From contig CAJNDT010003112.1 of NCBI GenBank assembly GCA_905221615.1, forward strand, positions 1,791,158 through 1,855,157: a DNA stretch of 64,000 bases, in the 5' to 3' direction. The position numbers were made by a program, and so were the translations under genes. This stretch comes from Symbiodinium sp. CCMP2592 (taxonomy: Eukaryota; Sar; Dinophyceae; Suessiales; Symbiodiniaceae). A model generated the notes under the pieces. That model worked only from the letters and a program-made list of their open reading frames with translations. It was not told the origin of the DNA and did not search any database. Of the stretch, positions 30,601-40,159 are shown piece after piece; the first letter of the stretch is position 1, and the number at the start of each line of letters is the position of its first letter.

Positions 30601-33600
30601 CTTCGTCTAGTTCTTCGAGTCTTTTGTCTCCTATGGCATCAATAGCTTCATGTTCTGCTGACTTGAAGACTTCGCCGAGCGGCTCCGTCTCAATGTCAGA
30701 TGGATCTATGTCCTGTAAGTCAGGATCTTCTCCGGGATCCGGTGGAGGAAGAAGTCCACTTGGATCATCGTCATCCCCGTCGCCACCATCTCCTCCAGGC
30801 GGACCGTCACCACCGTCATCGACGTCTTTTATCTCCTTGCCAGCGAGGTCAACGTTGTCCCTGAGTCCCTCAATGGTTGAATTCATCCTTTCGTACTCGG
30901 CTTTCAGGGGAAACGTTATCTCCTCTGGGAAGTAGATAACTTCTGTCTCGTACGGTCTCATCAACTTCCTGGGAACAGATGCGTCCATCGACAAGTTCGC
31001 GTTGGCAAATTCCTTCATATCCCAAACGCGATACTTCTTGGACCACCCTTGACCAGCAGTGATGATGTATCCGGCGAAAATGCCTGGAATCCCCTTTGGA
31101 TCGAATTTGTTGCCATATGTCTTCGGCCTTGTGTCCGTCGGCTTGAAGAAGACTTTGGCACCAAAGGGTATGGCTTTTCCCTCGAAGTCCTTTCCAGTCA
31201 TTCGCTTCCATGCTGAATCACCGTCGCCTTCCACGTCTTCAACGTTGAGGTTCTGCATCACGCAATTAAGCGCAAAGGACCAGTATTGAGCGGGCAATCC
31301 GGCGTGTAGCATGGATGCTGCGACTGTGTTGATCACTTCTTGATTTGATCGTTCAGCGAGTGAATTGTTACTGGGTTTCCCCGGAAGGGAATGATCGATC
31401 ACGATCTTCAACTGTGCCATAGCTGAATCGAACTCTGGTGCTTCATCACTGTACGCCATATGAATCTTGCGTCTCCCCATTAGGCGTCTGATGGCCATGA
31501 CGACTTCGTCAGTGCTCCTTGAAGCCGTGGGAATCGCTGCGATCATTTTGGTGGCGATGTCCCTGATGACTAGAACTTCACGTGCACCGTCATCGAGTCC
31601 AATACCTGCTTCGGCGGCCTTGCGCATGTCAAGGAAGTCGAACGTCACAAGATCTCCCCAGTGTTTGATCACACGTTGAAATGCACCTCGTTGTGTTCGC
31701 AAGTGCTTCATCTTCGCGCGTATGCACGATTCGCAATATGGATTGCGGTAGCGATGGGTACACAGATGTGCCAATGTCTTAGCTTCGGCTTTCAGTGTTC
31801 CGACTCTGGCCTTGCGGCTCGGCGCACCGTCGCCTTCCACATCAATGATCACCTCATCGTCACCATCCAATGGAATTTCACCCACTCCTTTTCCTTCGTC
31901 GTCGTCCGGAGGTCGTCCGGCCTCGGACTCTGGTACTTCTTCTATAGGAGGTTCTTGGGGTTCAGGATCAGGAGGTCGTTCATGATCATCACCTTCTTCT
32001 TCTGCTTCGATCTCGCTCGGTGCAGCTTCAGCGGCAGCTGCGACGCTGACGTCAACATTGCCTGCTGTCAACGCACCTTTGAAGATTTCGGTGATGGCTT
32101 TGGCCTCCGGATCATCATGAACCAATGACTTAGAACTCCCAGCACGGACGTACGGGATGTCACCGTTCACGAACAGAGATATTCTCTTGCCCTGCGGGTT
32201 GATCATGAATGGTTCCCTTCCGGGAGGCCACACAAACCCGTAGTTGAAGTTCATACATCTCTTGCCTATGGAAAGCACCGACGGCGTGTCGTCCAACACA
32301 TAAGCGTTGATCGGTTCCTCGAACGACTCAGTCTGGAAATTCGACACGAGATCGGTATCGGTGATTCCATTGGCTGTCTGAAATGATATGGGCTCTGGAG
32401 TCACGAGTGTTTCGAGACTGTGCTTCTCGATCTTCTTCTGAGATATGAGGTCATGACCACATCCAGTGTCCATGAGAAACTTGATCTTCTTCTTAAGGAT
32501 GACTGGTTGAACCATGCATTTGAATAACCCTTGATTGATGATCCGTTTGCTGTGTGCAGCATCGAGTTCGCGCTCAACGATGGAATCCTCACCGTCGTAG
32601 AACGAAACTTCTTCCACTCGAGACGTTCCTGGGATTCGTACGAATGAAACTCGATCTCCGCATTGATCATCATCGTCGTCAACCATATCTCTCATGATCT
32701 GTGCCCTCAATCTCGCTTTGTGCTTGGCGAACTCCAGATTCACAGCGCGATCCTCATCATTGACAAACGCTTCCATGTCGACGTACTTCACCTTCCGCTC
32801 TCTGTCTTTCTTCGATCGTCTAGGACACGAAGAAATGAACTTCACGTCATTGGCAAATGTCACATTGCGCTTTGTCACTTTTCGGGTCGACGTAGTCGTT
32901 CCCGAGGATTCGTCATCTGTTGAACAATCCGAATCAGCGTCGCTGTCAACGGATGGACAATCTGACTCCTCCTCATCTTGCTTTGAAGATCGCTTCCATA
33001 TAGCCGGAGCTGATGGATTCCACCTTCGACACAATCTGATGGCGGGTGCTGCAGGAAGTGCCTTGGCCTTGGCATTCGGCTTCGCTGGAGCTGCCTTTGC
33101 TTCGGATTTGGCTTTAGCTTTTGCCTTTGGTTCCGGAGCTGGGGTAGCTGCTGCCTCATGCTTGAAAGGACAATTCTCTCTTGAGCACGAGCCTGTGTTC
33201 TTGAACGAGTAGCAAATCCTGTTTCCTCCTCCTCCAGATGGACTTGGAGTTCTTGTCCTCGGCGTGAAGGGTCGTTCTGGAGTCTTCTTCGAGTGACTGA
33301 ATGGACACTTATCGCCATTTCGACACCCTGCATCTGTGAAATGGAACTTGCAGCGGATTTGCTTCTTGCTTTTGTCACCTCTGTTGTCCGCTGACTCACT
33401 CCTCGTCTTCTTCTTGGGCTTCGGCTTGGTCTTCGCATGACTCTTCGCTTTGCTTTGAGGTAGTACAGGTGTTGCTTTGTCCGGCTTGGTCGGCGAAGCC
33501 TTGACCTTTGCGGATGGAGCTGCGTTAGGCGTAGGTTTCTCAGGTACCTTGGCCGGTGCAGCAAGCAAATCCTTGCCCTCAAGCATCTGGCGCAAGCCAA

Positions 33601-36600
33601 TTTGAGTCTGAGTGAGATTTGACTGTTCTCGTTTCCGCATGATGGTACGATCAATGATCTTCATCAGGTTGTCGTACGATCGATCTTCATGATTGTAGGG
33701 CAGATGTTCATAGTGCATGCCCAAATCCATTTTCATTGCGGGCGAGTCCTTGATCTTGCTGTACAAGCAATCACGGAGAGCTGTTTTGGATGGAATGTCC
33801 TCTGGTCTCATCCGTCCCAGAACTTCCAACCACGTCTGCTTGAACGTATGGAGCTTGTTGTCGCCTTGGTACTGGAGCTTCACCAAATACTCAAGAGTGA
33901 TGATCATGTCAAGACGATCATGCGTTCGAAAACTTTCGTACATCATCGCGATGACTTGTCGTCCTTTGATGATCTTCACGTCAGGCCTGCTGATGTAATC
34001 GTTGGCCTTCCGGTTCACCTCGAGGTACAGGTCAGCTGATTTGTCACCACCGGCACGTAGCATTGCGACCATGGCAATCCCCAATTTGACGTCGATGCTC
34101 TTGAACTTCTTGTGTCCTGAATCATTCAATGCTTCGACATCAGGGAATGGGTTGAACGCTGGTGCCAGCCATAACATCCAGTCCTCATGATGTGGGTCGG
34201 CTGATGCCCCTAAGACATTTGCCGTGCACACAGATCGCCAGTTGTTGAGATGAGTGAGAGTAGGCCATGGAGGAACGGTCACTTTGTCGGCTTCCCTCCT
34301 GGAAATTCTCACCTCTGTAACTTCAGGATCCGCATCTCCATCAGGATCACGCGCATGCGAACCAGGATCCGATTCGGGTTTGCCCCCTCCACCTTTCTTC
34401 TTGTCATCATCGTCGTCAGGCGGATCTGGAGGATCATACCCCGTGCCGGTACCTTCATCATGCTCTTCCTCTCCGTTCTCGTCGCCAGCTTCATCACCGT
34501 CATCGTCTCCATTGTTTTCTTGAATCGTTTCAGCGAATAATCTCCACTCATCACGATCAGCTCTGAGACGTTGTTCGGCTTTCTGAGCCTTGAGTACTTC
34601 ACTTCGCAGATCAGCAATCTTCTCCTCGTACTGTTCCGCGATCTCTTTCTCGATCTGACGCCTCCTTGCCTCATGGATGGAATCGTCATAGGCGACAGGG
34701 GGACCAATGAGGTCGTTGCCCTTAGTAGATGCGGTGACACCGTCGATGCCAACAGGTCTTGAGGAGCTGGCCGATGCTGTGGACTTCGATCCCAACATCC
34801 CGCGATCCCCCAAGAGCTCGCGTAGCTGTCGATCACGCACGGCTGCCGCATCACTTTTCCCATGAAATCCGCTTGGTATGCCAAACAAAGTGGCTGCACT
34901 AGGCGTGGAACGCGCAAGCGCTGGGCTGCTAATACCTGGCACGTGGTGCTCGGGCATTGCATCCGCCACGATTGGCATTGAACTGCGGCCAGTGAAGAAG
35001 TTTCCACCGGTGAATGGAATTCCGTCCATCACAAGGTTCTTGTCCTTGTCCGATTCCGAGAATGCGAACTTCTCTTTGGCGACTGGACTAACTTGACTTG
35101 GGGACCGTATTTCAGGGGATCGTACCTCATCTCCTACGGAAAATGCAGGCATTACATCCTTTCCTACGTGCTCCCAGCCAGACTCAGTAGTCCTCGAAGA
35201 CATGGGCATGCTCGAAGGTCGCGTCGCTCCTCCTTGATTGGAGTTTCGTGCTGCCTCCAATTCGCTGCGTGTCCTCGCTTGAAGATCTTCTTGTGCTTTG
35301 AGCGTTTTCCTGAGTTCACTCAGCTCGTCGTGCAAGGTAGGCAATGATCGCCTTGCATGATCTTCATTCTGATGAAGTCGTTCCTCTGCTTCTTGCATCC
35401 TCTTCACAGCCATTCTGCGGTACTCTTCCTCTTCACCAAGACGTTCGCGAAGCCGAAATCGTTCTTGTTCAATGGCTGCGCTGTTTCCAGCTAGCCCTTG
35501 GATCTCGTTCACAGCCCGCAACTCCTGGTTCTTGACCAAGTGGAATCGTTCCTGCATTGCTTGTAAGGCTTGTTCCGAACTTGCTGTGTTTGACCGGAGG
35601 ACCAAGTTCTCTCTGGCGTGTTCATGAAGTTCATGAGTCAGACGCTCATACTCACGTGCCATAAGCTCACCATCACCTTGCGCTCTTGCCTCCAACTGCA
35701 CAAAGTTGGTGGCTGCCTCCGTGCGGAACACGTGTAGCTGTTGAGCTAAATCCTCGGCAACGGCATGTGCTTGACGTTGTTGAGCAGAGTTCTGCTCATC
35801 CATGCGAAACAAAGCTGTTTCATAGTCTCGCTTCATCTCCTGATTGACATTGTTGATGTGCCTCATGGCTAAGCATGCATGATCACGTTGTCGTTCCAAT
35901 TCTTCAATGCGAATTCCAGATCCTTCATCTTCTTGCTGCATCTCCTTGATCTTGTCCATCAGGGTCTGGACGATTCCTTCGTATTCTTGCACCTGACTGC
36001 GATAGTACATCTGCTGTGCAAGGTTCGATGCTTCGAACTGTTGCGAAATCGTCAGCTCCTGGTAGGCATTCGGACCGTCAGCTATTGCAGGCGTGGCAAC
36101 GGATGACGCATCACCACGTGCAGGAATCGTATCCAGAGTCATGTCCAGATCGTCAGTATCGCGTGGTTGATTGGTAACCATCCGATTCCAAGTCATGGAC
36201 TTGTCACGCCCACGAGTAGCCGAAGTCCTCGATCGTGCTGAAGAGCTTCTCGAAGATGATGGCCTTGACTTCTTTTCCAAGGTCTTGACTCCTTTGTCCT
36301 TAGCCCTGGACGTAGTCCGAGGTGCCTGAAAACCAGACGCTTCGGCCCGTCGTTCTGAAGCCTTGCCCGTCCTCGAACCTGTGGATGTCGGACGTGAAGG
36401 CGTAGATGCTCTTGGTAGACTCTTTGCTTTCCCCTTGGGAACTGCCTTTGCAATGGCAAGCGCAGAAGATTGACCTTTGTCATCTTCCGTGGAGCTATCA
36501 ACGGATTGCACCACTGTGTCATCAGCTGTTGACTCACCAACGGCTGGCGCTGCCACATCGGCACCGAAAGTCATTGTCGTATCTTGACTTGATCCTGAGT

Positions 36601-36604
36601 TCAT
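27587..36604 (-). CDS. Copia Gag-Pol polyprotein, element 1
   Basis: 3,005 codons in one frame from the ATG at 36604; homology to element 2 ends at about 27657. In order: Ser/Arg-rich N-terminus; coiled coil at about residues 190-445; acidic linker with poly-Asp; Gag core; two CCCH zinc fingers near 1085-1140 (CX8CX5CX3H and CX8CX4CX3H); aspartic protease with DTGC near 1378; integrase with an H-H-C-C zinc site near 1620, then FDFLD, SDEAPEFD and NNSLAERSNQE, the likely DDE triad; copia-type reverse transcriptase with YVDDLKMAG near 2465; and RNase H with DADYAG near 2691, STPEAE and ADIHTK near 2825. It reverse-transcribes and integrates the element. CCCH fingers instead of the usual CCHC knuckle are unusual. 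Confidence 0.95.
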   Translation of the reverse strand: MNSGSSQDTTMTFGADVAAPAVGESTADDTVVQSVDSSTEDDKGQSSALAIAKAVPKGKAKSLPRASTPSRPTSTGSRTGKASERRAEASGFQAPRTTSRAKDKGVKTLEKKSRPSSSRSSSARSRTSATRGRDKSMTWNRMVTNQPRDTDDLDMTLDTIPARGDASSVATPAIADGPNAYQELTISQQFEASNLAQQMYYRSQVQEYEGIVQTLMDKIKEMQQEDEGSGIRIEELERQRDHACLAMRHINNVNQEMKRDYETALFRMDEQNSAQQRQAHAVAEDLAQQLHVFRTEAATNFVQLEARAQGDGELMAREYERLTHELHEHARENLVLRSNTASSEQALQAMQERFHLVKNQELRAVNEIQGLAGNSAAIEQERFRLRERLGEEEEYRRMAVKRMQEAEERLHQNEDHARRSLPTLHDELSELRKTLKAQEDLQARTRSELEAARNSNQGGATRPSSMPMSSRTTESGWEHVGKDVMPAFSVGDEVRSPEIRSPSQVSPVAKEKFAFSESDKDKNLVMDGIPFTGGNFFTGRSSMPIVADAMPEHHVPGISSPALARSTPSAATLFGIPSGFHGKSDAAAVRDRQLRELLGDRGMLGSKSTASASSSRPVGIDGVTASTKGNDLIGPPVAYDDSIHEARRRQIEKEIAEQYEEKIADLRSEVLKAQKAEQRLRADRDEWRLFAETIQENNGDDDGDEAGDENGEEEHDEGTGTGYDPPDPPDDDDDKKKGGGGKPESDPGSHARDPDGDADPEVTEVRISRREADKVTVPPWPTLTHLNNWRSVCTANVLGASADPHHEDWMLWLAPAFNPFPDVEALNDSGHKKFKSIDVKLGIAMVAMLRAGGDKSADLYLEVNRKANDYISRPDVKIIKGRQVIAMMYESFRTHDRLDMIITLEYLVKLQYQGDNKLHTFKQTWLEVLGRMRPEDIPSKTALRDCLYSKIKDSPAMKMDLGMHYEHLPYNHEDRSYDNLMKIIDRTIMRKREQSNLTQTQIGLRQMLEGKDLLAAPAKVPEKPTPNAAPSAKVKASPTKPDKATPVLPQSKAKSHAKTKPKPKKKTRSESADNRGDKSKKQIRCKFHFTDAGCRNGDKCPFSHSKKTPERPFTPRTRTPSPSGGGGNRICYSFKNTGSCSRENCPFKHEAAATPAPEPKAKAKAKSEAKAAPAKPNAKAKALPAAPAIRLCRRWNPSAPAIWKRSSKQDEEESDCPSVDSDADSDCSTDDESSGTTTSTRKVTKRNVTFANDVKFISSCPRRSKKDRERKVKYVDMEAFVNDEDRAVNLEFAKHKARLRAQIMRDMVDDDDDQCGDRVSFVRIPGTSRVEEVSFYDGEDSIVERELDAAHSKRIINQGLFKCMVQPVILKKKIKFLMDTGCGHDLISQKKIEKHSLETLVTPEPISFQTANGITDTDLVSNFQTESFEEPINAYVLDDTPSVLSIGKRCMNFNYGFVWPPGREPFMINPQGKRISLFVNGDIPYVRAGSSKSLVHDDPEAKAITEIFKGALTAGNVDVSVAAAAEAAPSEIEAEEEGDDHERPPDPEPQEPPIEEVPESEAGRPPDDDEGKGVGEIPLDGDDEVIIDVEGDGAPSRKARVGTLKAEAKTLAHLCTHRYRNPYCESCIRAKMKHLRTQRGAFQRVIKHWGDLVTFDFLDMRKAAEAGIGLDDGAREVLVIRDIATKMIAAIPTASRSTDEVVMAIRRLMGRRKIHMAYSDEAPEFDSAMAQLKIVIDHSLPGKPSNNSLAERSNQEVINTVAASMLHAGLPAQYWSFALNCVMQNLNVEDVEGDGDSAWKRMTGKDFEGKAIPFGAKVFFKPTDTRPKTYGNKFDPKGIPGIFAGYIITAGQGWSKKYRVWDMKEFANANLSMDASVPRKLMRPYETEVIYFPEEITFPLKAEYERMNSTIEGLRDNVDLAGKEIKDVDDGGDGPPGGDGGDGDDDDPSGLLPPPDPGEDPDLQDIDPSDIETEPLGEVFKSAEHEAIDAIGDKRLEELDEELGLRAAPPPSEPKVTGKDRRSPREVGPTGRLIPEGDIEEPGEIIKILKEKKLAPEEIEHWSTGKKGDGIVYLTDDGEACKIDKRGVPYKIRSDGRRTLPTRRPIHSYSPEAWKKMSEAEKKAAYKKEKRDKARVAKKDRKKAVIGKKIVTKTLDNMIFPKIVPCEEIDLQLNVTVDDDDGWSWAQSYVDQYTQEQFLADVVPAVPAHMVMDDNWIPSMPCTTSHRNVHREKNHAGGSCFNAMVTRPVTRKEMINNPKAMEAFMKEWKGLWDQEVFDFSTTREYDDVVAEAKKKGEKVHMARVHGLIYEKNYQLKEDDPARKFKGRGVLLGDQVKDQNMEAALFQDLGNSPATFDASRWADYYGCLPGNDVQMADAIQAYIQARLSGTPCWVELPDEAWHPSAKRHKFRRPVCRLIKALYGHPDAGTMWEQHCHTAVQKVGFKPIGDEWPSLYFHPQMKLLLVIYVDDLKMAGPKENLPKGWDMLRQELRLEEETPLGLYLGCRISKGEATLHDKTKVQTVTYDMETYLDMTVKKYCDVTGFDPTKFKTVPSPSPAEETKNHPARAPAQSGKSHRCTWCGHTMPVDKDGRLVPPPPIPKAPEEEEINEANRGALAPQAASILMKLLYAARICRFDLLRSINNLARKITKWTKKEDALLHHLMAYVHQSKHHMMIGWVGNSLEDSSIGLFADADYAGCGESLKSTSGAHLHIQGSHTRFPLAGLSKRQGCLSHSTPEAEIVAADFAMSRLGLPAITLWQQLGGQDPNFVFYDDNQTMIGVIRTGKNPTMRHLERTHGICIGWMHSIFQEGYVSLAYEVTAKMSADIHTKSFKDSVSWTHACQLINIFPPDLIGSQEIMDLMRPTHSQSTDEKGQQHYSFKSEVPCFPYTQTPILPQVLYRAGLSSKEGLQEHDSVDPILVVKFPRMLRGPPSALPPGRYLRSTWILREGQWHQMEDRAAILDTPGKFDRYVERAVFQYHPVRGICAPLPLRTSLRRRFCLFLNRL

Positions 36605-36649
36605 TGTGGTCGTAGTAGATCAAGTAGTCGTTGCTGTAGAAAGGCAGAG
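36605..36649 (-). other. Short leader between primer-binding site and gag start
   Basis: 45 bp; no features beyond a GC-rich edge that can form a small stem (GCCG/CGGC around CGTA). The very short leader fits a gag ATG used directly. Confidence 0.5.
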
Positions 36650-36668
36650 CCGCGTACGGCTGATAACC
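36650..36668 (-). other. Primer-binding site, half-tRNA type (putative)
   Basis: Read on the minus strand this is GGTTATCAGCCGTACGCGG, directly after the LTR end ACGCA. Drosophila copia is primed by a 5' tRNA half and its site begins GGTTATG. Here the primer would end CTGATAACC, matching an anticodon loop CTGATAA plus two stem bases. It does not start with TGG as a full-length tRNA 3' end would require. Confidence 0.55.
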
Positions 36669-37079
36669 TGCGTGGGGGATTGATCTCGACTTGGTTGCTG
36701 CTCTCCCCACCAGAGCTGTAATGAATGTAGGTGTGGCTGGCTAGCACTCTCCACAGACTGGACCCTGTCTCTCCCTCTTACTCCCACACGTGCGATCCTA
36801 TGCAGGCAGAACCGGCGGCCGTTCCTTTTGCACTCACTGCCGGCGGCGGTTCGTCTGTGCAACGGGATAGCTCTGATTGCTCAGGATAGAAGACACATAT
36901 AGCACTTAGCTATGGGCATTGACTTGAGCCAAACGTTGCGTTGGCGGTCACATAGAAAGGTAAAGACGAGGGATGCGTAGCATGCCCCTTAGAGTCGAGG
37001 GACGCGTAGCGTGCCCCCTTCTCTTGCACTTTACACGGTCTTGCTCACAGCTCTTATAGTGACACCTTATCCGTTCGCA
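36669..37079 (-). repeat. 5' LTR of copia element 1
   Basis: 411 bp with TG...CA ends. Lacks 21 bp near its 5' end that both other LTR copies have (GAACTTGACAAGGC region). Otherwise nearly identical to 17411-17842. The right flank (ATAAC) is half of a family D foldback element. Confidence 0.95.
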
Positions 37080-37153
37080 ATAACTAGGGTTATACTTGAG
37101 GTAACCATACTTACAACTACGTATAACCTTACTAAGTCCCCTGATCCTTCAAG
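37080..37153. repeat. Family D foldback element, right half
   Basis: Ends ACTAAGTCCCCTGATCCTTC like the right end of the full copy at 40160-40255. It starts exactly at the LTR edge. Together with 9864-9906 it would make one foldback element. Confidence 0.55.
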
Positions 37154-38108
37154 TAACCAGAGATGAGGTTCGGAGATCTTCCTATTGAGTACCCTGAAAC
37201 GCGAAAAGGGCCGTGCTGCATCTCTTAGTCTTAGCGTCCGGCGCGTGGGTTGGAAGATAGGCGCCTTTCCGGAACGGTTCAGCAGTGTAGCTTATCTCTT
37301 CTTAGGCTAGGCTTAGGGCTTAGGGTTTAGCTTTTGGGACAGGTTTAGGTTTAGTCTATAGTCTGCGCATAAAAGCAGGTTTAGGGCTGAAGGAAAGTCG
37401 GTACCCAAATGCCAAAGAGCCGCTTATCCTCCTTTACAGAACTTACCTCTACACGCCTCCAGAAATTCTCAAAGAATAAAAACAAGAAGTATAGCTCAAG
37501 GAATCTTGATGTGACCTAAAGTCAGGTTGCGCAACCCCCGTTATACAGGCGAGCGGGTCTTCCTACGACGGATCCTGTGTACTCTTGAAGCTTTCCGTTC
37601 GATAACTGTAAAATTGGGACCCACTACTAAACCAGAATCTGTAACTGTAGCCCCAAACCCTACTGATATAAGTTAGTAGGTGAGTTATGACTCCCTTGAT
37701 TATTTTTAGGTGATAACCAAAAAACAACAGGTTTTTGGATCCCCATATCAACCCTCAAGCCCACATTGGATGCCCTAAGCCGTCCAATCCCAACTCAGCA
37801 AGAAACGTTTGTGGAACGTGCAAAGAACCCACGCCACCCAAACCCGAAGAGAAAGTCTAAACTTTACACCCTCAAGCCTAACCCTACACCCTAGACCCTG
37901 AACGCAAAACTCTAAACCTTAAACCCTGACACCTAAACCCTCAACCCTAATTCGCACACCCTCAACCCTCAACTCTCAACCCTAAATCGTAAACCTAAGC
38001 CCTCTTTAGACAGCGGCCAAGGAGCACCACTCACGGGCGAGGGGATCTGGTGGAAAGCGAGGCGGTAGCCGATCCAATGCAGCAGGAAGGACCTTTTGAA
38101 TGTAAAGG

Positions 38109-38122
38109 TGTGTGTGTGTGTG

Positions 38123-38158
<36 letters not shown>

Positions 38159-38176
38159 GTGTGTGTGTGTGTGTGT
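38109..38176. repeat. (TG)n dinucleotide microsatellite
   Basis: GTGTGT run interrupted twice by TTTT. Confidence 0.95.
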
Positions 38177-38823
38177 CTTTAAGGCCCCTTTTCCGTCGTG
38201 TTCATCGAAGTTGAGGGTTTAGGGTTAGAAGGGCTTGTAGGAGGGCTCTGCGCATAGTCGGACCTCGGGGACTTTAGAAACATGTCTGTGGGTTCTGAAA
38301 ACTGGGAGTTTCTTGTCCAGGGGTGCGGGGCGGGGTACTGTTGAGATTTTAGTGTCGAACTGCAGCCGTGGAGCATGAAAATTAGATCCCCTTGCTTGAT
38401 GACCAACCATCCTCGACGTACATGATGGCCACAAGGCACAAAGTGATGCAAATGGGGTATGATTATGTTCATGAAGAATGCGACTTTGACAAGCCTGCGC
38501 ATAAACAACACACTATATTGCCGTTGATGGTGATGATAATGACGCGTGTGCTGCCGATAAATGACGACCATGGCGATGGTAATGAAAGATGATGTCTGTG
38601 ATGATAATGCTTGTGATGACGGCGTATATATATATTTCAGTTCATATTCAGGTTTCTGATGGTGGCGCGAAGTTTGTTCGCAGCAGCTCCGACCATCACC
38701 ATCATCATTCTCATCACCGTGACCTATATCATCAACACATGAACAGACGCTACAGTCGCCACGATCGTGCTCATGATCATCCTCGTCACCACGATTACCC
38801 TCCAGGAGACCAAATCTCTTAGT

Positions 38824-38895
38824 TTGCCCTAAATAGCAGGATACATATTATAAGGACCCCAAAAAGAAGGTACCCCTAACTTGGGGGAAACTTCC
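38824..38895. repeat. Family A foldback element, truncated copy 4
   Basis: Matches the right two thirds of copies 2 and 3: CCCTAAATAG, ATTATAAGGACCCCAAAA and AAGGTACCCCTAA, with a degenerate right end. Confidence 0.6.
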
Positions 38896-38997
38896 ATACA
38901 ACATCGCAACAGGGGCTTGGCCACACGGCTTCGGAATATGCGCGGTAGCTGTCGCAATCGTGACCCTCGGGCCGATCCTGTAAGTTAGGAAACCACG

Positions 38998-39021
38998 GTT
39001 TAGGGTTTAGGGTTTAGGGTA
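38998..39021. repeat. Interstitial telomere-like repeat (TTTAGGG)3
   Basis: Three exact heptamers in tandem. This telomere type is used by plants and dinoflagellates. Confidence 0.85.
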
Positions 39022-39531
39022 CTGAAGACTTCCATAAGCAAGACCTGATGAGGGCCATGATTGCCCAGTATTTCCAGCCATATAGGGAGGCTTGAGTCTG
39101 ACACCCTGGAACACACTTACAAACCCAAACGCCCTCATACCCTGAAATGCTGAACGTGAGCTCGAAGTCTTGAAACGTAAACCACTAAAGCCCATTTATC
39201 CCTAAAGCCTCCAACCCTCAATCCTAGCTCGAATGCACACAATAGAAGGTAAGGAACCCTTGGCAACCTGCAAAAGCGTGTAAAGCCGGATCCTGAAACC
39301 AAAATAATACGTGATCGGCATCTCGTCGGCTGCCGATACCCAAAGGCTCCGTACCAGTTCCTATTTGGGTTCATTCTTAGAATCCTCTAAAGTAATCCCA
39401 AACAGGAACTACCATGGAGCCTCTGGGTAAGTTCAGACCCGCACGTGAAAAGTACGGCGCTACCGACCAGCAAGGGCCATTCCGGCTCTCCTGGGGGTAG
39501 GTTTAGGGTGGAGGCTAAGAGTTTCTCAAAG

Positions 39532-39649
39532 GGTTCCCGAAGATCCCAATACCCCGTAATTGAGGAATATACCTTAAACTATAGGGGGCTTCATATTATG
39601 ATCTAAGGTATATTCCTTCATTAAATGGTGTTGGGATCCCAAGGTTCCT
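39532..39649. repeat. Foldback element (family F)
   Basis: Left GATCCCAATACC plus GAGGAATATACCTTAA is the near-complement of right TAAGGTATATTCCTTCATTAA plus GGTGTTGGGATC. About 118 bp, non-coding. Confidence 0.7.
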
Positions 39650-39740
39650 GCTTGTTTAAGGTTTATAAGGGTCTAGGGAGTTTCTAGACGGGTACTCATA
39701 AGGTTTCTATCGAAACAAGAGTTAGGGCTTAAAGGGAACT

Positions 39741-39825
39741 CCAGAAAGTTGGAATATGGATTAATGGTAGGATCCCCTATAACTTACCTTACAGGGGTTA
39801 TGATAATGATATTCCAACTTTCTGG
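39741..39825. repeat. Foldback element (family G)
   Basis: CCAGAAAGTTGGAATAT at the left end is the exact complement of ATATTCCAACTTTCTGG at the right end; about 85 bp. Confidence 0.8.
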
Positions 39826-39967
39826 CTTCTACTGTAGGGAGATGCTGGTGGGCTTTCGGATTTTGATCCTTGAGGCTCCTGATCATGCTGCGATGAAGTG
39901 GGGCTTTAGCCATTTCAGACCTTCCACTACTAGACTCAAGAGTAACCTAGGGATAACAAGGGTGCCG

Positions 39968-40026
39968 TTTTTTGGTTTAAACAAGGGAACCAAAAAGGGA
40001 CCATAGTTTTGACAACCACCCATATT
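39968..40026. repeat. Family E foldback element, partial copy 2
   Basis: AAAAAGGGACC followed by TTTTGACAACCACCCATAT matches the right end of the copy at 7669-7785; the left end is not recognisable. Confidence 0.55.
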
Positions 40027-40159
40027 TGTAAGGTCTCTCTTAAAATCTGAACTCGACGTTCATCAGACTTATTTATGTTTCTATACCCATGCCCGGCAGA
40101 AGAATGAGGCCTCCCTATGCGAGTCCAGGGCTGGAGGCTGGGGAACGGATGTTAGGCTA

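Larger units (their letters stand above)
17411..37079 (-). mobile_element. Ty1/copia LTR retrotransposon, element 1 (complete, 19.7 kb)
   Basis: Bounded by LTRs with TG...CA ends (17411-17842 and 36669-37079). It has a primer-binding site next to the 5' LTR, a polypurine tract next to the 3' LTR, a gag-pol ORF in copia order (protease, integrase, RT, RNase H) and a second large ORF. At almost 20 kb it is roughly three to four times a typical copia element. The LTRs differ by about three substitutions and a 21-bp deletion, implying a recent insertion. No target site duplication: GTTTA precedes the left end and ATAAC follows the right end. One flank is viral DNA and the other is host repeat, so the insertion has been rearranged. 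Confidence 0.95.

Noticed and set aside
30084..30935. 283-codon plus-strand frame rich in Ser and Pro opposite Pol
   Set aside because: Mirror of an acidic, Gly/Pro-rich linker on the coding strand; composition explains the open frame.
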